Positions 23,068 to 35,790 of a stretch of DNA of 64,000 nt are shown one piece after another. The notes below the pieces were generated by a model. It had not been told where the DNA came from. It made no database searches and saw only the letters and a program-made list of their open reading frames with translations. Position 1 is the stretch's first letter, and each line of letters opens with the position of its first letter. Source of the DNA: Homalodisca vitripennis (Eukaryota; Arthropoda; Insecta; Hemiptera; Cicadellidae). Both the position numbers and the translations under genes were made by a program. The stretch spans positions 112,445,501 through 112,509,500 of the forward strand of contig NC_060213.1 of the NCBI RefSeq assembly GCF_021130785.1. The letters run 5' to 3'.

Positions 23068-24940
23068 TATGTATTTTCTTTGTACCGTATGACGATAACA
23101 CATGGGGGTGGTGACTTCTGAGGTCGTAGTAATAAATACTCGAATTGCAAAGTTTACTTCAATAAGTTTCAGTTTAATTATGAATACTTACAAGCACCAA
23201 TTTTAGATGGTAAAAGGAAAAGTATGTAATGCCACGTTGCTGCCAATTAGATTATAAGAACTAAAAAATGTATATCTGCTAGGTGGGCCCAAAATATTCA
23301 ATGTTCTGTGGATTATGCCTACGATGTTTTATTTATAAAAACATAAGATTCCACTTCCCTTCTCAATATGTAGACTCACAACCCGGGCGTCGACGTCTTG
23401 GCACGAGACTTTGAAGCCTTAGTCTAAGAACGGTTATTCCTAGAAGAGGAGTAGAAGTTGGGAAAGTGGTAGCCATCTTACTCAAACAACACGTGAGATA
23501 CATCAGCTACGTGAACTCGCCTAAAACAAATTCGCGACGGTATTAGCCATTTAATGATACAAATTACTTATTAATAAAAACGTGTTCGCCATAAGGATGA
23601 CGTGTTCGCCACAACTTTTATCTATCTCAATCAAGCAAATAAAAGATCTTCAAGGGTACGTTTCTTTACTATTTACAATTTTTACTTTATGTTACATTCA
23701 TTTTTATACGTTTTTGCAATCAAAGGGCTAATTTAATAATACGAAAAGATAAATTTTACTTACGGACAAAGCGCGCGAGGTCTGATCGGTCACGTAAGTT
23801 GGGCTGCTACAAAGGGTTAGAAGAAAATATTCATACGCGTGCCAAATTAGGTAGTTACTTCCGCCCAATAATTTAGTTCCGGAACATTGGAATGTAAAAT
23901 AATATTATATTATACTGGCTGACTAGGTTGCGAAATTTACATTATATGAAATCTAATTAACTAATTTACGGTACATCTTTTCTTGAGGTATGTTGAATGA
24001 TACATTCACATTTGGACAATAAGTAAAGTTTCATAACAGTGTTCAAATAATACAAGTTCCTGTGAGCTATGGAGGGTACTACAACGCAATATTGGGCTGA
24101 AATCAAACCTTGCCACTGACTGACTTTCCACTCAATTATTTTTTCATTTAACTCTATAAATAAAAATGTACGCTTGTACTTTAAGTATGCTTGAGAGTAA
24201 AATAATAAAGATCTCAAACCACAGGCTGACGTTTTGTACAATTTTTATATCTCAGGACAAGAAGCTGAAACACCTATCATTGTACTGTCCTTAAAGGTCC
24301 TTTGCACTTGCTTCCAGAGTGACAGAATATTCAGAACGGTTAAGGCTAGGGGTAGGGACCGCCTCCTGTCGAGATTCCATTAGGAAGTCTATATCGGGCA
24401 CCTTGGAAGAAGGGGATGCTAGCCCTGTTGCAGCCTCTACAGTCAAAGCTGTTAGTGAACAGCATTCCCTCGTGTCCAGGATATCAAGAGCCTTTAAAGG
24501 CCATGTCACACTGCCGTGGCGTCGCGTCCGTCCATCCATAGTATGAACGTCCGCGTATGCCGCGACGGTCTCGAATCCCGTCAAACTATGTACCAGACAC
24601 GCGTCCGCGTCCGCGGCCAACGCCACGTCTTTCTAGGAGTTGCTTATGCATTTCAACTACTTTGAATTTGTTTAGTTATACACTGATAGTGGAATTAATA
24701 GTTTGTTAGCTCTACAAAAATTAATTTATTGTTCTGGAGCGTATTCATTAATAATTATTATTATAAAAATTATATTTTCATTATTACATGCAATACTATT
24801 TCTATTATGAACTTAGTAATTAGGGCATTCAATACTTTGATATACCTCCTTAAAACTATTGGTTTTTATATATAAGATGCACCTAAAAGGATTATTTTGT
24901 AATTTTTGTGTTGGTGTTTTCAGTTTTGTAATAAGTCTTT
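23068..24940. other. ABCB intron, no gene seen
   Basis: Mostly AT-rich. A GC- and CpG-rich block at 24290-24640 has open frames on both strands (24291-24626 minus, 24319-24546 plus) without recognisable domains; its AAAGGCCATGTCACACTGCC stretch looks like the terminus of a DNA transposon, but I found no partner end. Confidence 0.4.
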
Positions 24941-25675
24941 ATGTTTTTAAAATAAGGCCTATTTAATTTTGTTATAGATCAAACATAATATGAAAAATAA
25001 CAAATAAAATGATTGCATATAAACATGACACCAGAGTATTCATTAACCCTAGAACTGGCGGTCATTTCATCCTGGAGTGTCGGGCTGTTTTAGAGCTTCG
25101 TGCAAGGGTTTTTTAAACAAATTATTAAAAATATAAAATAAAAGTAGGCAGTGGCAAGAGCGCGCGGTGCCCCGGTGAGGGGGTTGGGGAGGTGCTTTAT
25201 GCGCATGCGCGAGCCTTCGTAGCATCGCCGACGTCGGCCAAGGATCGCTCGTAGCAGACGGTGACGAACGTTGCGCGTCGTTATGTCAGTGTGACTTGGC
25301 AACATGGTTAGCGATTATTTTAAAAATCCATCCGCAGATCGCTCACAGCCGCATAGCGCAGCAGACACGGTGGCCGACGCCGACGAGTTCTGCGCCACGT
25401 CTATGTCAGTTTTGTGTCTATGTTTTTAAAATAAGGCCTATAGATCGAAAAATAACAAATAAAATGATTGCATTTGACAACATAGTTAGAGCGAACAAAT
25501 TATTAAAAATATAAAATAGTTAGCGGTGAGGGGTTGGGAGGTGCTTTATGCGCAATCATCGCCGACGTCGGCCATCGCTCCAGCCGCATAGCGCAGGACG
25601 GTGGCCGACGCGACGAACGCCACGTTATGCAACTTGTGACAGTTAGCGATTATTTTTAAAATCCATTGAGAGAGC
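24941..25675. repeat. imperfect tandem duplication with CpG-rich core
   Basis: Unit 1 (about 24941-25419) and unit 2 (about 25420-25667) share ordered blocks: TGTTTTTAAAATAAGGCCTA, AACAAATAAAATGATTGCAT, AAATTATTAAAAATATAAAA, GAGGTGCTTTATGCGCA or its variant, CATCGCCGACGTCGGCCA, and GTTAGCGATTATTTT near the end. Unit 2 looks like unit 1 shortened by several internal deletions. The CpG-rich middle contrasts with the AT-rich surroundings. No coding function is seen. Confidence 0.75.
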
Positions 25676-26983
25676 CTTAAGAGAGCTCCACTCACTCCAA
25701 CGGCCATCCTTCACAGCAGACTAGACTTATCGATCAACTCTTCCACCTCAATACTGTAATTCGACATTTGCTGTTAGTGATGTGCCACCCTTTGGGATCA
25801 ATAGTGTTGGCAGTGTTCTGACTAACAGAATTTTCCAATTACTGTATCTTGCATCGTTCTTCATATCTTTTCTGGTATTCATATTACACTAAGCAATTTT
25901 TATGATACAATATCAATGGTGCTTTAGTTATATGATTGAATATTAAATCACATATTCATTTTCCTGTTGTTAATTGTATGTTAATTTTGATTTGTTGTTT
26001 TTTTAATACACAGTATTACACGGTTAAAACGGTTATAGTACGCCTAAGTTATTAATATGTTATTCTGCAAATTGAGTATGATTAAAGTAGTTTAATGTGG
26101 TGAAAACTTTAGTAATTACAAGTATGCATCATGTGCGTGGTTGAAGATGTTTTACTACTTATTTCATCACACCATTTCAAAAGCTTATACGCTCCTTTAT
26201 ATCGTGAAAAAAAATCTAAATGTATTGTACTTATATTTAATAGTTGAGGATTGCTGTACAAAACTTAATTAAAACTGAAATAAACAATGTGTGTTTGATT
26301 TTAATTATGAACTTGCCATTTCATCTGGTTGTTTCCGACAGTTAGTAGAGTCAGATGTTCCAAAATTTGAAATGATTTTTTTTTAGAAAGAGAGAATACA
26401 AGTGCATTTGTGATTCAACTAATGGTTTGTTTTATGGGAAATTAATAGTGAAATAAATATACTGTAATGAATAAATTTTATATGAGAGCTTTCTCTTCGT
26501 CTCCCTACGAGACGAAGTGCCACAAGGCACTATTTGAATGGTATATTTTGTTAAATGACGTGTTCTCTAAATTCACCAAAAGCCAAAGAGTTCAAGGAAG
26601 TGATATAAAGAGTGATCTACCCGCAGATTAGTGACAAGTACTTTTGTTTCATGCATGTTACAGGTAAAAGTTTTTCACATAGAACAAGAAACTGAGGAAA
26701 TCAATCATTGAGCTTCCGGAGAAACCGGATATTTAGGATAGATTAGGTTAGGTGGAGGGGTTGCTTCCTATCGAAATGCCTTACTTACATTCACCATGAG
26801 GGAGGCATTGTATTTCACTCTCGTCGCCTTGGAAGGAGATGGGACTCTGACTGGAACTCTGCTTCAGCCTCTTCCACTCAAAGAAACCAGGAGGCAGTAC
26901 TTGGGAGATCCACCCACCCCAGTAATCATCCTTCAGAATAAATTTGACCTTTCCCTCTATAAAGTACAGGCAAGAGTAATATT
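25676..26983. other. ABCB intron, no gene seen
   Basis: AT-rich. An open frame at 26796-26990 lies directly before a LINE 3' tail, with no known domain. A short perfect hairpin-like CTTCGTCTC...GAGACGAAG occurs near 26496-26517. Confidence 0.4.
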
Positions 26984-28335
26984 GAATGAATGAATAAATG
27001 ATTTTATTCCTTCCACAAACAACAAAGTTAATATTGAAAAAATGAACATCCTGGAATTAACTGGCCACTTTTACAAGTATTGGGGCCAGTATAAACATAA
27101 AATAAAATACACTGTTTGTGTCAGAGTCCAGTTTCTTAACGTGCTTCAACGGCTGAGTCGCTCTCTATAGCATATGTGTCTTAACACTAGCATTTGGCTT
27201 ATCAATACACTTCTATACCTTACTCACTAGATAAAAAATGGCTTATAATATAAAACAAAGAAAATTATGCTTCCACAGTAACAAGTAAAAGTAAAAATAA
27301 AAACCCGGCAAATATAAAGTACACTGATTGAAAATCATTTTTATTAAGAACATAAACATACTCCTTATTTTATTTAAATTAAAGTTATTGTAAATTAGTG
27401 CTAATTTTGAATTTGAAGTTAATCATAAAACCAATTACACTCTTCAAAAGATAGTAAAAATGTCTTTAGCTTAAAACTGAAAGAATTTATATTGTTTGCT
27501 AACTTTATTTCGTATGGCAATCTATTAAAAAACTTGGGACCAACATAGGAAAAAGAATGTTTAAATGCAGACTTATTCACTTTAGGAATTCGGAAAATTC
27601 TATTTTCTATACTTCTGGTCTCATATGTTAGATCAGTAGTTCCCAAATTGCCACTTCTGAGATAAAAAGCCCTTAATACATTAAAGATAAATAAATTCTG
27701 CAAAGGCGATATTTTAAGTCGACAAAAAAGTGGAAAAGAACTATCTCTCCTCTGTTTGTACAAAATAATTCTCATAAAATGGTTCTGAACTACTCTTAAC
27801 TTCTCTATTAAGTACTTATATGTTCCCCCCCCCAGCAAATAATACCGTATTCTATTCTTGAATTAACCAGAGCGAAATATAAAGTTCTTAACAAATCTTG
27901 ATCGCAAAATCTTTTTTAAATAAAACTTTTTAAAGTTTTTAAAGTTGTAATGTGATTTTCCCTTGTTAATTTCTTGTCAAAAATTACTCCTAAGTATTTA
28001 AAATGGTCTTCTTTTTTAATTATCTTAAAATTACAGTCAATTTCTTCACAATTTAAAGCATGATACTTAAGGTTTTGGTCAAAAATAAAATCATTAAAGT
28101 TAAAATTTACATACTGTGTTTTTTCAACATTTACCTGCATTTTATTTAATGTACACCATTTTTTTAATAATAATAAATCTTCTAAAATTTGATTTTTCAG
28201 CACTTGCACATTTTTATTTGAATAGAAAAAAAAGCAATATCGTCAGCAAACATTATTGTTCTTATTGTTACTGAATTTTCGAAATAAGTGGTATAATTCT
28301 TGAGGCTGACTAGTTCTATAGTATTATCAAACACA
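26984..28335 (-). mobile_element. LINE (jockey/CR1-like) 3' part
   Basis: Minus-strand RT relic. Near 28240 it reads FADDIAFF, the YADD-type active site, followed after a frame change in an A/T run by the 97-codon frame 28209-27916 (KKWCTLNKMQVNVEKTQY; HFKYLGVIFDKKL), typical of LINE RT after the active site. The next frame (27838-27419) holds the C-terminal tail (VQNHFMRIILYK; FNRLPYEIK), with a stop or frame change between. The 3' end at about 26984-27010 is a short tandem tail (ATTC/CATT repeats on the minus strand). The 5' part of the element is missing. Confidence 0.82.
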
Positions 28336-28369
28336 ACTCATTGTTTGGGCCTTTATCTGATTATTACAG

Positions 28370-28485
28370 GATTCAGAAAAGCCGAGGACAACAACTGAGG
28401 CAGCGGAGCCATTGCTGGAGACAATTCCTAACGAGGCAGACAGTATTTGGACTCAGCTGGGGCTGAGCACTTCTACCGAGGCAAA
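28370..28485 (+). CDS. ABCB transporter exon: extracellular loop 1
   Basis: Acceptor TTATTACAG, donor GCAAA|GTGAGT. It starts in phase 0 (matching the 8022 donor) and leaves two bases over. The 116-nt exon reads DSEKPRTTTEAAEPLLETIP and on through TQLGLSTSTEA. This is a hydrophilic, Thr/Glu-rich segment, matching the variable first extracellular loop between TM1 and TM2 of ABCB exporters. The phase continuity with both neighbouring exons is the main evidence, as this loop is poorly conserved. It lies just downstream of a LINE fragment on the opposite strand. Confidence 0.78.
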
Positions 28486-30241
28486 GTGAGTCCATAGTTT
28501 TAAGCTAAATCTCTTATTTGAAGTCAATTTAAGGCAGGTGTACTGCTTGATTATTTTACAAGGCTCAGACTTATAAAAGAAGATGGAAGTCATAGTGACA
28601 AGTCCATTTAGAAAGTCAGTTTACGCTTCAGTTTTAAAGTAACCGAGTAATATATTTTCAAACTCCTCATCCTAAGTCTGAATAATCCATTGGCAATAAA
28701 GCATGTAATACACACTCATCTCCATCGAAACAAAATTCCCGGGACCCCTTAATAGGAACATCACAACTTACTTTACTTTAAAAGAGTACCTAGGATTTAC
28801 TGTCGAAATGAGTATAAAATAGATCAGAGCAGTGAGCGGTAACTGGCCACCAAATAAACCGAACTCTGATGAAATATTTATAGGTGGCTATCGACACTTT
28901 GTGCTCACACTGGGCATAACAATATTGAATATGGTGGGGGGGAATAATTCTCTCATTTAAATTGTAAAAATAATTTAATTTAAAAGTAACTAGCTTGAAT
29001 GTAAGGGTGTATCTGTATTTTATTACCATCGATGTAATTTACTTGTGTATTATTATTACCTTGGTCATTATAAAAACTAATAAAATTAATAACTCTCTTG
29101 AAATAAAGTTCTAGGTTCATCTGTATAATGCAATACCTGAGGTTTTAACATGATGCACAATATTTTCTCAACGCAGCTTTACTTTTACTTTTGAGTTATT
29201 GGTATCTTAGGTGATGTAGTTGCTTATTTTCTAAAAAATAAATTGAGTTAGCTTTTGTCCTCCAACTCTTAATTACCCATTTATAATCTACTGATATTTT
29301 ATTTTTTAACTTTACTCAAAGACTCTCTGTGACCCAAATACTACATTTTTAAATACATTTGTATTATTAAGTACATGGAAAAGAACTGCAGCTGATATTA
29401 CTATACCTCGGGACGTGAGAACTGTGCAATCGATAGAGAAATTTCCCCGAGGAGAGAAATTTATTGTCAGCCGCGCTGGTTTTGGTGTGGGTCGAAACGG
29501 GAGGGGGGGTTAGTGAAATGATTTATGTATCCAATGATAAATCATTTCAAAGTTCATATATTTTTAGTTTGGCGTACTTATTCAGCGTTAGCCAACAAGA
29601 TAAACGGATTAAAAGTCGCCATATTTTCGGAAAATCTGTGAAAATATATATTTTATCATTCGGTATTTCATACTTCTTTGCTACTCTTCCATTTTGACCC
29701 TCACTAAAAATAATGTCACTGACGATTATTTTTACATCAGATAATTCAACCCAAATGGTTTGCATGATGTAGATGGATATCTCATTCAATGATAAGAATG
29801 AAAAACATTCACTTTGAGCAATGGATTGTTGAATGGTTTTAGTAAATACTGTAAAAATGAGTTTTCCTCACAGTATATAGTTAATGTTTGTTGTACATTT
29901 TAGGTTATATACTTTCTAAAATTTTGGAGGCGATTTTTATAAACATCTTTTAATGATAGTTATAAAAACCCCGAGTTGGTTCTTTATCTACTAATGATTT
30001 CAATTTTTTGTATTTGTATTACACGGAATAAGCTGTGTCTATAATTAATAAATTCCTTTTTTAATTAATGGTTAAAGAATATTTCAGTGCAATACACAAA
30101 CTTTTAAAAGGTTAAAAAGAATTGTATGACTATAATTGCAAATATCAAAAGGGGTAATTTAATTACAATAAGTGATGTCTCTAAGAAATTCCCTTTCACT
30201 ATTATCAGTTAAGACCTTTTCTTTGTCTGTCCCACGTTTAG
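28486..30241. other. ABCB intron with dispersed-repeat segment
   Basis: No gene. About 29425-29485 resembles 37255-37310 (both contain ATCGAT(A/G)GAGAAATTTCCC followed later by TTTTGGTG), so a dispersed repeat is present. A perfect 11-bp stem lies at 29515-29525 and 29538-29548. Confidence 0.45.
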
Positions 30242-30347
30242 CCAACCCTTAGATGAGGCCACAGAGACTGTTGTCGACTGTATGAGCCGGTACTCCATTT
30301 ACTTCTTCTTCATCGGTTTGGCAGTCTTGGGCGCTGCATTTATACAG
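30242..30347 (+). CDS. ABCB transporter exon: TM2
   Basis: Acceptor CGTTTAG, donor CAG|GTATGT. It supplies one base to complete the split codon from 28485, then 35 codons: QPLDEATETVVDCMSRYSIY followed by a hydrophobic helix ending AAFIQ. It corresponds to the end of extracellular loop 1 and TM2; the Tyr-Phe-rich opening of the helix and the Ala-Phe-Ile-Gln ending are typical of ABCB family TM2. The phase agrees with both neighbours. Confidence 0.88.
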
Positions 30348-31439
30348 GTATGTTACTATTACACTTTTATATGATCAAAATGCACATTTAATTTTGGCTT
30401 TAGTAGTGGGCCTAGTAATAATTTACAAATTATTCACATAGTAATTATTCACAAAAACTTCTTAGACATTTACTGATTACTATTGCTAGTAGTATGGCCA
30501 GTGATATAATTTAATAATAGTATTAAGATACTTAATCTAGAGTCTAGCAACTTAAATAATTACATAAAATTGAGCCTCCAATTGTGTTTTATTTTAATTT
30601 TAATACTATTGACGTGAACCAGAGCTGATAGGTTTGTATGAATATCCAAATATTGTTGAATATACATGCCGACTAACAGTGATTTTTTATTTCCATTGTT
30701 TGCCCAACCTGTTCAGAGAACAAAGTTTAGTTTTGTCTTTTGACATCGGTTCGTTCAAACTGAGCCGGACACACCGCTTCTTAATATATGGCTTTCAAAT
30801 GTGTTATTAATAACCTTGTCAAATATTATTTTTGTACGTCACGTGGGCACTATCATCTTGGATAATATGGCATCTAGTAAAGGTGTCCCGCTGGATGAAG
30901 GGAGGAAATATGGAATTAAAAACTGTATTTTTACAGTCTACTAATAATAAAAAACCGGATTCGCTATTATTCACACCCCATTTAAACTCTAAAGGACTGC
31001 TTTTGTTGCAAACCACTAAGTTATCCATGAAATATACTAATAAATAGTAAATTTCTACTTAGAAACAAATAAAATACCATCACTCCAGGGGCTGGAAAAA
31101 TATCTATAATGAACTTGCTTATATTCAGTGTGTCCAGTGTGTCAATCAGGAAGGCTATGGGAGAGGTAGTCTATCAGGTGATTGAGTCTGGTAATACATC
31201 AACCCCTGTGACAACTGAAGTCAATACACTTACACCCTCTCTGTCGCAGTCACAGAGGGGGAGTGGTTCATATCCATTACAGCGTCACAGTTGGTGATAG
31301 TAACAAATACTTAAACAAACGTGAGAGAGAAAACCGTTACCAGAAATTCGCTATTACAACTGGCAATTATATGGTTGCGATCAGTTTTTTGTATTGTGTA
31401 TATTGTTAGTAAACAATATTAAAACTTGGAACACGATCT
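30348..31439. other. ABCB intron before the 292-bp array
   Basis: No supported gene. An open frame at 31109-31294 (Ser/Thr-rich, ends QRHSW) directly precedes the tandem array; it has no domain or clear splice sites. Confidence 0.4.
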
Positions 31440-34360
31440 TGATTGACGGAATACATCATTTAAAATTTAAGATGGCTCAATATCTGGAATATGGAATGGA
31501 CATCAGCGGTGAATTTAATATCTGAGTCCATCCTGAAAGTGATCTTGTAGATCTTCACGAGGGTGTTGGTGTTGAAAATGATTGGCTGAATGTTAGCGAA
31601 GGGGCTGGAATATTTCATTTATTTATGAACATCTCTCCGCACGATATTTCAAGAACGAACTAACCTATATACAAGGTTTTCCATAAGGGTTTATTTCTGT
31701 ATATCTAACACTGAGTTCGATAAAGGTCATGCCTTGACGGAGTACATCATTTAAGATTTTTAGATGGCTCAATATCTCGAATATGGAATGGACATCAGCG
31801 GTGAAGTTAATATCTGAGTCCATCCTGAAAGTGATCTTGTAGATCTTCATGAGGGTGTTGGTGTTGAAAAAGATTGGCTGAATGTTAGCGAAGGGGCTGG
31901 AATATTCATTTCTTTATGAACATCTCTCCGCACGATATTTCAAGAACGAACTAACCTATATACAAGGTTTTCCATAAGGGTTTATTTCTGTATATCTAAC
32001 ACTGAGTTCGATAAAGGTCATGCCTTGACGGAGTACATCATTTAAGATTTTTAGATGGCTCAATATCTGGAATATGGAATGGACATCAGCGGCGAATTTA
32101 ATATCTGAGTCCATCCTGAAAGTGATCTTGTAGATCTTCATGAGGGTGTTGGTGTTGAAAATGATTGGCTGAATGTTAGCGAAGGGGCTGGAATATTTCA
32201 TTTCTTTATGAACATCTCTTCGCACGATATTTCAAGAACGAACTAACCTATATACAAGGTTTTCCATAAGGGTTTATTTCTGTATATCTAACACTGAGTT
32301 CGATAAATGTCATGCCTTGACGGAGTACATCATTTAAGATTTTTAGATGGCTCAATATCTCGAATATGGAATGGACATCAGCGGTGAAGTTAATATCTGA
32401 GTCCATCCTGAAAGTGATCTTGTAGATCTTCATGAGGGTGTTGGTGTTGAAAATGATTGGCTGAATGTTAGCGAAGGGGCTGGAATATTTCATTTCTTTA
32501 TGAACATCTCTCCGCACGATATTTCAAGAACGAACTAACCTATATACAAGGTTTTCCATAAAGGTTTATTTCTGTATATCTAACACTGAGTTCGATAAAG
32601 GTCATGCCTTGACGGAGTACATCATTTAAGATTTTAAGATGGCTCAATATCTGGAATATGGAATGGACATCAGCGGTGAAGTTAATATCTGAGTCCATCC
32701 TGAAAGTGATCTTGTAGATCTTCATGAGGGTGTTGGTGTTGAAAATGATTGGCTGAATGTTAGCGAAGGGGCTGGAATATTCATTTCTTTATGAACATCT
32801 CTCCGCACGATATTTCAAGAACGAACTAACCTATATACAAGGTTTTCCATAAGGGTTTATTTCTGTATATCTAACACTGAGTTCGATAAAGGTCATGCCT
32901 TGACGGAGTACATCATTTAAGATTTTTAGATGGCTCAATATCTGGAATATGGAATGGACATCAGCGGCGAATTTAATATCTGAGTCCATCCTGAAAGTGA
33001 TCTTGTAGATCTTCATGAGAGTGTTGGTGTTGAAAATGATTGGCTGAATGTTAGCGAAGGGGCTGGAATATTTCATTTCTTTATGAACATCTCTCCGCAC
33101 GATATTTCAAGAACGAACTAACCTATATACAAGGTTTTCCATAAGGGTTTATTTCTGTATATCTAACACTGAGTTCGATAAAGGTCATGCCTTGACGGAG
33201 TACATCATTTAAGATTTTTAGATGGCTCAATATCTGGAATATGGAATGGACATCAGCGGCGAATTTAATATCTGAGTCCATCCTGAAAGTGATCTTGTAG
33301 ATCTTCATGAGAGTGTTGGTGTTGAAAATGATTGGCTGAATGTTAGCGAAGGGGCTGGAATATTTCATTTCTTTATGAACATCTCTCCGCACGATATTTC
33401 AAGAACGAACTAACCTATATACAAGGTTTTCCATAAAGGTTTATTTCTGTATATCTAACACTGAGTTCGATAAAGGTCATGCCTTGACGGAGTACATCAT
33501 TTAAGATTTAAGATGGCTCAATATCTGGAATATGGAATGGACATCAGCGGTGAAGTTAATATCTGAGTCCATCCTGAAAGTGATCTTGTAGATCTTCATG
33601 AGGGTGTTGGTGTTGAAAATGATTGGCTGAATGTTAGCGAAGGGGCTGGAATATTTCATTTCTTTATGAACATCTCTCCGCACGATATTTCAAGAACGAA
33701 CTAACCTATATACAAGGTTTTCCATAAGGGTTTATTTCTGTATATCTAACACTGAGTTCGATAAAGGTCATGCCTTGACGGAGTACATCATTTAAGATTT
33801 TTAGATGGCTCAATATCTGGAATATGGAATGGACATCAGCGGCGAATTTAATATCTGAGTCCATCCTGAAAGTGATCTTGTAGATCTTCATGAGGGTGTT
33901 GGTGTTGAAAATGATTGGCTGAATGTTAGCGAAGGGGCTGGAATATTTCATTTCTTTATGAACATCTCTTCGCACGATATTTCAAGAACGAACTAACCTA
34001 TATACAAGGTTTTCCATAAAGGTTTATTTCTGTATATCTAACACTGAGTTCGATAAAGGTCATGCCTTGACGGAGTACATCATTTAAGATTTTAAGATGG
34101 CTCAATATCTGGAATATGGAATGGACATCAGCGGTGAAGTTAATATCTGAGTCCATCCTGAAAGTGATCTTGTAGATCTTCATGAGGGTGTTGGTGTTGA
34201 AAATGATTGGCTGAATGTTAGCGAAGGGGCTGGAATATTTCATTTCTTTATGAACATCTCTCCGCACGATATTTCAAGAACGAACTAACCTATATACAAG
34301 GTTTTCCATAAAGGTTTATTTCTGTATATCTAACACTGAGTTCGATAAAGGTCATGCCTT
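31440..34360 (-). repeat. tandem array, ten units of about 292 bp
   Basis: The unit can be followed by the marker GACGGA(G/A)TACATCATTT and by regularly spaced copies of CCGCACGATATTTCAAGAAC. Units are nearly identical. Most carry an 89-codon minus-strand frame starting MRRDVHKEMKYSSPFANIQP and ending PYGKPCI; ends of full frames lie 291-292 bp apart (32225, 32517, 33100, 33392, 33975, 34267). Since 292 is not a multiple of 3, each copy ends in its own stop. Two sequence types alternate irregularly: one with GGTGAAGTT (peptide INFTAD), one with GGCGAATTT (IKFAAD). No family is recognised for the peptide. Confidence 0.95.
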
Positions 34361-34699
34361 TCCATGAACTGGGCGTTAGCGAACTTGCTTACATTAGACT
34401 TATGGGTGGCCATGATGGTAACGAGATAATGAGATAATTGCAGAATAAATAAATTTGTTATCAAATTGAGTACTCTGCATGTGTTACTATATGCTACTCT
34501 AACATGTGACATAGTAGCAAATGTGCCTTTAGAGTTGAAATGTTGTATACAATATTAATAATAATAACAATAATGTTCTTTATAGCGTAAAACAATTACA
34601 ATACTGCATGGTATGCTGCAACGTAACTTATAAACTACATCATTTTTCTCAAGGTAATGCAACATACAATGCAATACAATACTTGCACGTATCAAAATC
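34361..34699. other. short intronic stretch after the array
   Basis: The minus-strand frame 34512-34330 runs into the edge of the array and reads ...MATHKSNVSKFANAQFMERH. This may be unique sequence at the array's edge from which part of the unit derived. Otherwise no gene. Confidence 0.35.
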
Positions 34700-35790
34700 G
34701 GGAGTGACGTGAATGTTGTTAATTTCAAAAGTTTTCATCCCAGCGGTGCATCATGTATTCATCAGTCAAGTAAAACGCCTTTGACACAAGAAAGTGCTAT
34801 AATCGAGTTTTGAATTCGTTCGTTTCATTGAGTTGTTTGATACCCTCAGGGAGTCTATTGATTAGTCCGATTCCAACTTGTGACAGCGTTCGAAAGCTGT
34901 CGTTCTGTGCTGTTCGAAAGTTGTCTCTGCCTCTAGTCCCGTATTGGTGAACATCCCTGCTCCATACCAACTCGCATTTAAGTCGACAGATCAAGCTCGA
35001 GAATAAAGAGGCAGGGAAAGGTCAGCAATGCAAGCTCCCTAAAGGCATCTTTGCATGAATCTCTGGGGTTAATTATTGAAAGATTTCTGACGGGTTTCTT
35101 TTGAGGTCTGAAAACTCTTTCAAATATAAATTTTTAACAGTTTCTCCACAATCTCAATCAAGCCTTATGTCAAATTAAGTAAATTTTGAAAGATTTGCGT
35201 AGAATATGAATTCCCGATGTAACCTTAGAGTAAACACATTCAATGTGATCGTCCCTGATCAAGATACATTCCAAGAAACTTAATGAATTCTGCTTCTTCT
35301 AGAAGGAAACCGTCCACCATCACCGCGAGTCGAAGTTCTTGCTCTTGTTGTTGCCGAAGTTGTTGTTTGATTTTAAACGTTTTATATCAAATTGATTCTG
35401 GAGAAATTTCCGATGGATGAATTAAATTCAATGAATGACTCCAACTTCAAGTTCGCTTTTTGATTTTGATATGATGCAGAGTTATTGTTCAGTTATATTA
35501 TTCAGTTGTATTGAATAATTTGTTCATTCTGGATCGATGAGTTCAATCTGTTGACGTACATTAAAAAAAGCACTGGTCCTAATATTGATCCCTGTGAGAC
35601 AACGTAGAGCATTTTGAATTTTCCTGACAAGCCACTCGCAATCTGCATGTACTGCTCTCTGTCTTTCAAATAAGATGAGATCCAATCGTGCGGCACACCC
35701 CGAATAACACTTGTCTACAGTGTCCCTTAATTCACACAATCAAAAGCTTTAGAGAGGTCGAAGAATATGCTTAGCATCTGCTCTCGCATC
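34700..35790 (-). mobile_element. jockey-like LINE fragment (RT to C-terminus)
   Basis: Minus-strand order: FFDLSKAFDCVN (about 35768-35733), DWISSYLKDREQYMQIA (35690-35640), SQGSILGPVLFLMYVN (35595-35545), a thumb segment near 35270-35150 (CILIRDDHIE), FRELALLTFPC near 35030, then RDVHQYGTRGRDNFRTAQ (34950-34895) and INRLPEGIKQLNE (34870-34830). The C-terminal tail runs to about 34720. These are successive landmarks of one LINE ORF2. The YADD box is not visible, and several frame changes show it is dead. Confidence 0.85.

Noticed and set aside
24291..24626. 111-codon CpG-rich frame as a gene
   Set aside because: Open frames occur on both strands because of base composition; more like a transposon end.
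31440..34360. CRISPR-like regular array
   Set aside because: Units are contiguous 292-bp tandem repeats without unique spacers, in a eukaryotic intron.
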